From Phycisphaerales bacterium (GTDB taxonomy: Bacteria; Planctomycetota; Phycisphaerae; Phycisphaerales; UBA1924), in NCBI GenBank assembly GCA_029260295.1, contig JAJDDN010000008.1, positions 868,001 through 932,000 on the forward strand: a DNA stretch of 64,000 bases, read 5' to 3'. The translations under genes were made by a program, and so were the position numbers. Under the pieces are notes generated by a model. The model searched no databases and was not told the origin of the DNA. It saw nothing but the letters and a program-made list of their open reading frames with translations. Each line of letters begins with the position of its first letter. Within the stretch, counting starts at the first letter, position 1. Below, in pieces: positions 59,156 through 64,000 of the stretch.

Positions 59156-60175
59156 ATGGGCATGCTTGACCAGAATGAAATCGATGCGATGATGGCTGCG
59201 GTTGACGACGGCGGCTCCGACGAGCCGTTGCCGCAGATAAGCATCTTTTCTCGGACCCGCAAAGATCTTGATAATGTCGAGGTTCGCCAGTATGACTTTA
59301 AGCGTCCCGAGCGGGTATCCAAGGACCAGATGATGGCTCTTGAGACGCTCCACGAGGCGTTTGCACGGAACTTTGGGGCGTCGCTTTCAGGGTTTTTGCG
59401 GACGATTGTTGAGGTGCGGGTGGCCGCGTGTGAGCAGATGACTTATGGAGAGTTTGTTTCTGGCCTCCCGAACCCGACGAGTTACAACCTGATTCAGACG
59501 GACAAACTTGAGGGACAGATGTGCCTTGAGATTTCGCCTCTGATTATCTACCCGATTATCGACAGACTGCTCGGCGGTACGAACCAAGACCTCTTTATCC
59601 CGCAGCGTCCGATGACCCCGATCGAGCAGCGTCTGATCTCCAATGTACTTGGACGGGGGCTCGAAGCACTCAGCGAGGCATGGAGCAGCGTCAAAGAGCT
59701 TGAGTTCAAGATCGTGGCCCATGAATCGAACCCGCAGCTTGTGCAGATCGTGCCTCCCAATGAAGTGGTGATGGTGATCGGGCTTGAGATGCGTATGTCG
59801 TCGCGTGCAGGGACGATGAATCTGTGTATTCCGTACAATGTCATCGAGCCAGTGATGGACGACTTGAGTAGCCAGAGCTGGTTTGCGGTATCCCGGAACG
59901 ATGACGACACCAGCTTCGAAGACCGAATCACTGAGAATCTGGACCAATCCGGCGTCCAGGCATCGGTGGCGATTGCCAACACAACCATTTCGCTTCGGGA
60001 ACTCTCTGAACTCTCGGTAGGTGATCTGATCGTGACTACACATGACGCTAAAAACCCTGCGGTGATCTATATCGAAGGTGAGCCTAAGTTCTTGGCTCAA
60101 GCGGGGCAGCATCGGAATAATCGTGCGGTCCGGGTTCTCAAGAGTATCGCTAAGGGCGAGCGGATCGACGGATAG
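59156..60175 (+). CDS. fliM: Flagellar motor switch protein FliM
   Basis: 339 residues. The start MLDQNEIDAMMAAV matches the CheY-binding N-terminal motif of FliM. A central CheC-like domain (LHEAFARNFGASLSGFLRTIVEVRV; MCLEISPLIIYPIIDRLLGG) and a C-terminal SpoA/FliN-like domain (SVAIANTTISLRELSELSVGDLI) follow. FliM sits in the C-ring and switches rotation direction on CheY binding. Start at 59156 has GGAG about 10 bp upstream; the longer open frame before it is not FliM-like. No other flagellar gene is next to it. Confidence 0.93.
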   Translation: MGMLDQNEIDAMMAAVDDGGSDEPLPQISIFSRTRKDLDNVEVRQYDFKRPERVSKDQMMALETLHEAFARNFGASLSGFLRTIVEVRVAACEQMTYGEFVSGLPNPTSYNLIQTDKLEGQMCLEISPLIIYPIIDRLLGGTNQDLFIPQRPMTPIEQRLISNVLGRGLEALSEAWSSVKELEFKIVAHESNPQLVQIVPPNEVVMVIGLEMRMSSRAGTMNLCIPYNVIEPVMDDLSSQSWFAVSRNDDDTSFEDRITENLDQSGVQASVAIANTTISLRELSELSVGDLIVTTHDAKNPAVIYIEGEPKFLAQAGQHRNNRAVRVLKSIAKGERIDG

Positions 60176-60618
60176 TTGATTTACTGCCACTGGGGCTGTT
60201 TAGACGCCCTGCTTTGCCTCCTCAGTTATCTATATATAGAAGTTCAAAGTTTGATCCTGTCTGGGAGGTGTTCTAGACTTCTGGACGGCGGGCTTGTAAG
60301 GCCTGTTGATTGGAGACCTTTGTATGAACGATGGTTGTGCACAATGTCGGTGATTGGCTTTCCCAGCCAGATCACCCACCAGACGGGAAGGACGCGGATC
60401 ATGCGATGATCTGATCGTCCATTTCGGATGGGTTGCGGACTCTTGGATGAGCCGCGGCTGGCGTGCATGACCGGAACTCTTATGGGAGTCTCCGGTCGTT
60501 TGCGTTTTTAGAAATCCGATGCCAGTACTTTCTGCTGGTGTCTTTGAATCAACCGGCGGCAATGATCGCCAGACATCCCACCAACTTAACAACACAACTG
60601 AAAGCCTGGAGCCCCCAA
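60176..60618 (+). other. 443-bp gap with several hairpins before nusA (possible structured leader)
   Basis: No gene supported. Hairpins include 60349-60376 (GGTGATTGGCT / AGCCAGATCACC), GATCAT-GCG-ATGATC near 60397, and GACCGGA ... TCCGGTC near 60469-60505 followed by GTTTGCGTTTTT, terminator-like. A structured 5' leader or small RNA before nusA is possible; rimP, usually upstream of nusA, is absent. Confidence 0.4.
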
Positions 60619-62004
60619 ATGAACACCCAAGAAATGATGCGAATCCTCGATGGTATTGCCCGCGAACGGAATGTCGAGAAATCTCTTCTGATCTCTGATC
60701 TTGAGGCCGCGATGGTTTCGGCTTGCCGGAAGTACTTTGGGACGCTTGATGCTGAGGAGTTCTCTTGCACGGTTGATCCGTTGACCGGGGAGATCAGTCT
60801 GTTCCGTTATGACGAGCCGCTTGAGATCAGCCCAGAGGACTTTGGCCGCATCGCTGCCCAGACCTTCAAGCAGGTGATGATCCAGCGTTTCCGCGATGAC
60901 GAGCGTCAATCGCTGATGGAAGAGTTTGCAGGCCGCCAGGGTGAGCTTGTGACCGGGACGGCCCAGCGGTACGACCGCGGGGCACTCGTTGTCCAGGTTG
61001 ATCGTGCTGAGTGCGTGATGCTCCGGAGTGAGCAGATCCCGGGCGAGCAGTTCATGCCTGGTGACCGGGTGCGGGCGTTTGTGCTTGATGTCAAGGACAT
61101 GGGGGCGCAGGTCAAGATTTACCTGAGCCGGGCGCACCCTGACTTTATCAAATACCTGTTTGAAGTTGAAGTCCCCGAGGTTCTCGACCGGACGATTGAG
61201 ATCAAGGCGATCGCACGAGAGGCGGGCTACCGCACGAAGATGGCGGTTTCATCGATCGACTCGAAGGTTGACGCTGTCGGCGCCTGCGTTGGTATTCGCG
61301 GCTCGCGGATCAAGACCATCGTTGAAGAACTGAATGGCGAAAAGATTGACATTGTCCGCTGGAACGAGTCCTCGCAGATTCTAATCGCCAACGCGCTCAA
61401 GCCTGCTGAGGTCAATGAGATCTCGCTGTGCTTCGAGCTTGGGCGTGCGACTGTTGTTGTGCGTGATGATCAGCTGTCGCTCGCGATCGGGAAGCGTGGC
61501 CAGAATGTCCGGCTTGGTGCTCGATTGACGGGCTGGGATGTTGACATTCTCACTCCTGAAGAGTTCACCAAGGGCTTGACGATCTTGTCGGAGACCCTGA
61601 CACAGATCGAAGGCGTGACCGAAGACAAGGTTGACCGCTTGGCGGCTTTGGGCATGATCACGGTCTTTGACATCGAAGAGATCGGTGCTGAGGTCCTTGA
61701 AACAGAGCTCGAACTTACACCTGAAGTTGCCGCCCAGGCTGTTGAACTCTGTGCGGCCAAGGCATTGGTTGTTGCCGAGATCCAGGCCCGCGAGAAGGAA
61801 GAAGCGGCGGCCAAGCGTGCCGAGGAAGAAGCGGCGGCCTCGTCGATTCTTTCTGGCGATGTGAACCCCGCCGACAACCCAGAGGCTGCAGCCGCTGCGA
61901 TTCTGGGCGGCGCGATTGGGGCACCGGCAACCGAAGAGGCCGTGGCTGACGAAGCCGAGGTCAAAGAGGCTGACAACCGTGCCTCCGACATTTTGGGCGG
62001 ATAA
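60619..62004 (+). CDS. nusA: Transcription termination/antitermination factor NusA
   Basis: 461 residues from ATG 60619 (MNTQEMMRILDGIARERNVE). N-terminal RNAP-binding domain, S1 domain (GELVTGTAQRYDRGALVVQV), two KH domains (DAVGACVGIRGSRIKTIVEELNGEKIDIVRW; LAIGKRGQNVRLGARLTGWDV). A helix-hairpin region follows (LAALGMITVFDIEEIGAEVL), then an Ala/Glu-rich tail where short motifs SSILSG, AAILGG and SDILGG recur. NusA modulates pausing, termination and antitermination. Upstream of infB as in most bacteria, with a 99-bp gap. Confidence 0.95.
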   Translation: MNTQEMMRILDGIARERNVEKSLLISDLEAAMVSACRKYFGTLDAEEFSCTVDPLTGEISLFRYDEPLEISPEDFGRIAAQTFKQVMIQRFRDDERQSLMEEFAGRQGELVTGTAQRYDRGALVVQVDRAECVMLRSEQIPGEQFMPGDRVRAFVLDVKDMGAQVKIYLSRAHPDFIKYLFEVEVPEVLDRTIEIKAIAREAGYRTKMAVSSIDSKVDAVGACVGIRGSRIKTIVEELNGEKIDIVRWNESSQILIANALKPAEVNEISLCFELGRATVVVRDDQLSLAIGKRGQNVRLGARLTGWDVDILTPEEFTKGLTILSETLTQIEGVTEDKVDRLAALGMITVFDIEEIGAEVLETELELTPEVAAQAVELCAAKALVVAEIQAREKEEAAAKRAEEEAAASSILSGDVNPADNPEAAAAAILGGAIGAPATEEAVADEAEVKEADNRASDILGG

Positions 62005-62103
62005 AAGATTGGAATACCCACCGCACGCGGATTGCTTGCGGTGATTGAATACAGCAGACTGAGACACATTGACACTTTGACCGTTCGCTGAACGGAGGAC
62101 CAC

Positions 62104-64000
62104 TTGGCTAATACACGAATCTTCGAGCTCGCAAAAGAACTCGGCATTAAATCTAAATCAATCGTTGAGAAGTGCCACGCTGAAGGCATCCCCAAGGATG
62201 TCATCAAGAATCACATGTCAACGATCTCGATCGGTCTAGAGCAGACTGTTCGCGAGTGGTTCAGCAGCGAGAACACCGAAGAGTCTCCGCACACTGCGGT
62301 TGAGAAAACCGAAAAGGTTGATCTCGAGAAGGTCAGGACACCAGCCAAGGCAAAGAAGGCCAAGAAAGCTGTTGACGGTAGCACAGATGAGACTGGTAAC
62401 TCGGCTGTTGCCGTCGTCGCCGCTCCGCCTCCACCACCGCCTGCAACCAAGGTGGTCCCAACAGCACCTGCTGCACCGGCAGCACCTGCTGAAACCAAGG
62501 CGCCCAAAGCGTCTAAGGCACCCGCAGCTGCAGCTGCAGCACCGAAGGCAGCACCCGCTGTCCCTGTTGTTCCCGCTGCCAAGGCTCCGGCGGCAGAAGT
62601 ACCGGCTGAGCCTATCGTCAGTGCTCCCGCTGCAGTTGAACCTGCACCTGAGGCAGCGGCAGACGATGTAACCGGCGTAGCAGACACTGCCAAAGCTGCT
62701 GCCAAGGCTCCGAAGAAGACTCCCCCACCGCCGCCACAGATGAATGTACCAACGCGTCCATCGGTGATCGTGCCGGCCGGGCCAAAGATCGAAGATTTGC
62801 AGAAGAAAGTTATTAAGCTTTCGGGTCCCAAGGTGATCCGTGTTGAGGCACCTGAGCGGATTGATCCGCCTCGTCGTCGTCCACCACCTCGCGAGGGTGG
62901 CGGGTATCAAGGCGGGGGTGGTGGCGGATACGGTGCTGGAGCGGGTCCTTCTGAAGGCCGTGCCCCTCGTGGCGGTTCGACACGCCGTCGTCCTCAAGGT
63001 GGCGCGGGTGTTCGTCCATCGGGGAGCGCAGGAAGCGGATGGAGTGAAGCGGATCTCAAAGAACGCGAAGCACGCCTCAAGCAATCCGGTGGTTACCTGC
63101 AGCGTCGTCAGAACCAGATGCGTTCGACCGCTGCGGCCTCGCAAAGTGCGGCCAAGGTCGGCGGGAAGGTTTCGATCTCGGAACCATTCACCATCAAAGA
63201 TCTGTCGGCAGCAACCGGTGTTAAGGGTGCCGACATTGTCAAGAAGCTCTTTATGCAGGGTGTGATCTCGAACATCAACTCCGGGATCGAATCCGAAAAA
63301 GCCCAGGAGATCATGATTGACTGGGACATCGAGCTCGAAGTCGCAGAGGCCAAGGGTGCAGAAGAGCAGGTCGCCGAGCAGTTCGCTGAGCGTGACCGGA
63401 CCAACGAGAAAGCACGCGGGCCGATCGTGACCATCCTTGGTCATGTGGATCACGGCAAGACCTCGCTGCTCGACAAAATCCGCAAGGCCAATGTCGCCGA
63501 TGGTGAAGCCGGCGGTATTACGCAGGCGACCAGCGCGTTCCGGGTTCCTGTCAAAACCGGAAGCGACGAGAAGTATGTCACCTTTATTGATACACCTGGC
63601 CACGAAGCGTTTACCGCGATGCGAAGCCGAGGTGCCAATGTGACTGACATTGTCGTGCTGGTTGTTGCGGCCGATGACGGTGTGATGCCTCAGACTATTG
63701 AATCGATCTCGCACTCCAAGGCTGCGGGCGTTCCGATTATTGTCGCGCTCAACAAGATTGATAAGGAACAGGCGACCGATGGGAATATCCAGCGGATCTT
63801 GGGTCAGCTTGCTGAACATGGTCTAAACCCGGTTGAATGGGGCGGAGATACCGAAGTCATTAAGACCTCTGCAACCAAGGATATTGGTATCCAGGAGTTG
63901 CTTGAGATCCTTGATCTCCAGGCTGAGATCCTGGAACTCAAGGCGGATTATTCTGGTCAGGCACAGGGCACGGTTATTGAGGCCAACCCTGAGGGTGGGC
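62104..64000 (+). CDS. infB: Translation initiation factor IF-2, N-terminal and G domain (runs off right edge)
   Basis: At least 632 residues from a TTG start with GGAGGA 5-10 bp upstream; the product starts [18 protein letters not shown]. An N-terminal domain is followed by a long Ala/Pro/Lys linker and a Gly/Arg-rich segment (about residues 255-310), the IF2_N domain ([21 protein letters not shown]), and the G domain: G1 [15 protein letters not shown]2 [11 protein letters not shown]3 [10 protein letters not shown]4 NKID. It places initiator tRNA in the ribosomal P site using GTP. The G2 segment lacks the usual ITQHIGA. The stop lies beyond the window. Confidence 0.95.
   Translation, partial: MANTRIFELAKELGIKSKSIVEKCHAEGIPKDVIKNHMSTISIGLEQTVREWFSSENTEESPHTAVEKTEKVDLEKVRTPAKAKKAKKAVDGSTDETGNSAVAVVAAPPPPPPATKVVPTAPAAPAAPAETKAPKASKAPAAAAAAPKAAPAVPVVPAAKAPAAEVPAEPIVSAPAAVEPAPEAAADDVTGVADTAKAAAKAPKKTPPPPPQMNVPTRPSVIVPAGPKIEDLQKKVIKLSGPKVIRVEAPERIDPPRRRPPPREGGGYQGGGGGGYGAGAGPSEGRAPRGGSTRRRPQGGAGVRPSGSAGSGWSEADLKEREARLKQSGGYLQRRQNQMRSTAAASQSAAKVGGKVSISEPFTIKDLSAATGVKGADIVKKLFMQGVISNINSGIESEKAQEIMIDWDIELEVAEAKGAEEQVAEQFAERDRTNEKARGPIVTILGHVDHGKTSLLDKIRKANVADGEAGGITQATSAFRVPVKTGSDEKYVTFIDTPGHEAFTAMRSRGANVTDIVVLVVAADDGVMPQTIESISHSKAAGVPIIVALNKIDKEQATDGNIQRILGQLAEHGLNPVEWGGDTEVIKTSATKDIGIQELLEILDLQAEILELKADYSGQAQGTVIEANPEGG

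Overview
The window looks like a chromosomal segment of a planctomycete, most likely class Phycisphaerae. The pointers are exported proteins ending in PEP-CTERM-like tails (proline-rich motif, hydrophobic stretch, RRRR), exported proteins ending in paired dockerin-like 'CPxD...DFFDI..FL...GCP' modules, an ECF sigma factor coupled to a Ser/Thr kinase, and the GC-rich codon use. This is inference from protein families; there is no rRNA in the window.

Layout. 1-5.5 kb: the 5' part of ribD, a small unknown gene, a membrane protein, a divergent RNase HII-like gene, tRNA-Leu(CAG), recA with a perfect parS-type palindrome 55 bp upstream, and an ArsR-type regulator. Strand composition flips here: the + strand is C-rich left of about 3.3 kb and G-rich right of about 4 kb, which together with parS suggests an origin-proximal region. 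5.5-15.9 kb: mostly minus-strand exported proteins (PEP-CTERM protein, FG-GAP/dockerin protein, LVIVD-propeller/dockerin protein, S10 carboxypeptidase), a COG2509-like flavoprotein and a DUF2231 membrane protein. 15.9-29.4 kb: a plus-strand acyl-CoA/leucine-type catabolic block (carboxyltransferase subunit, HMG-CoA lyase, three crotonase-fold enzymes, a long acyl-CoA dehydrogenase) followed by E1-alpha, E1-beta and E2 of a 2-oxoacid dehydrogenase. 29.4-36.4 kb: SRPBCC protein, bL31, cobalamin-dependent MetH, a lone FecCD/BtuC-type permease, a bPH2 protein and a lone ATP synthase epsilon subunit. 36.5-45 kb: a heavy-metal RND efflux operon (Cys-rich exported protein, TolC-like lipoprotein, CusB-like adaptor, CusA-like pump, a secreted protein with three CC-x-M-C metal-site repeats). 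45-52.7 kb: a convergent minus-strand clade-II nitrous oxide reductase cluster (triheme cytochrome c, nosZ, NosB-like membrane protein, nosD, nosF, nosY, nosL). 53-59 kb: sigma factor/kinase pair, tRNA-Gly(GCC), DsbD. 59-64 kb: fliM, nusA and the 5' part of infB, cut by the window edge.

The copper efflux operon, the nos cluster (NosZ is a multicopper enzyme, NosL a copper chaperone) and DsbD may form a periplasmic copper-handling neighbourhood that supports N2O respiration; this is inference from adjacency.

The most unusual non-coding signal is a dispersed family of about 20 intergenic hairpins with constant edges (GAAGAC on one side, GGCACCCGG on the other), often a constant loop (GCCGAAGACGG), but different, mutually complementary stem arms. 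Two other palindromic repeat families lie in the same intergenic gaps.
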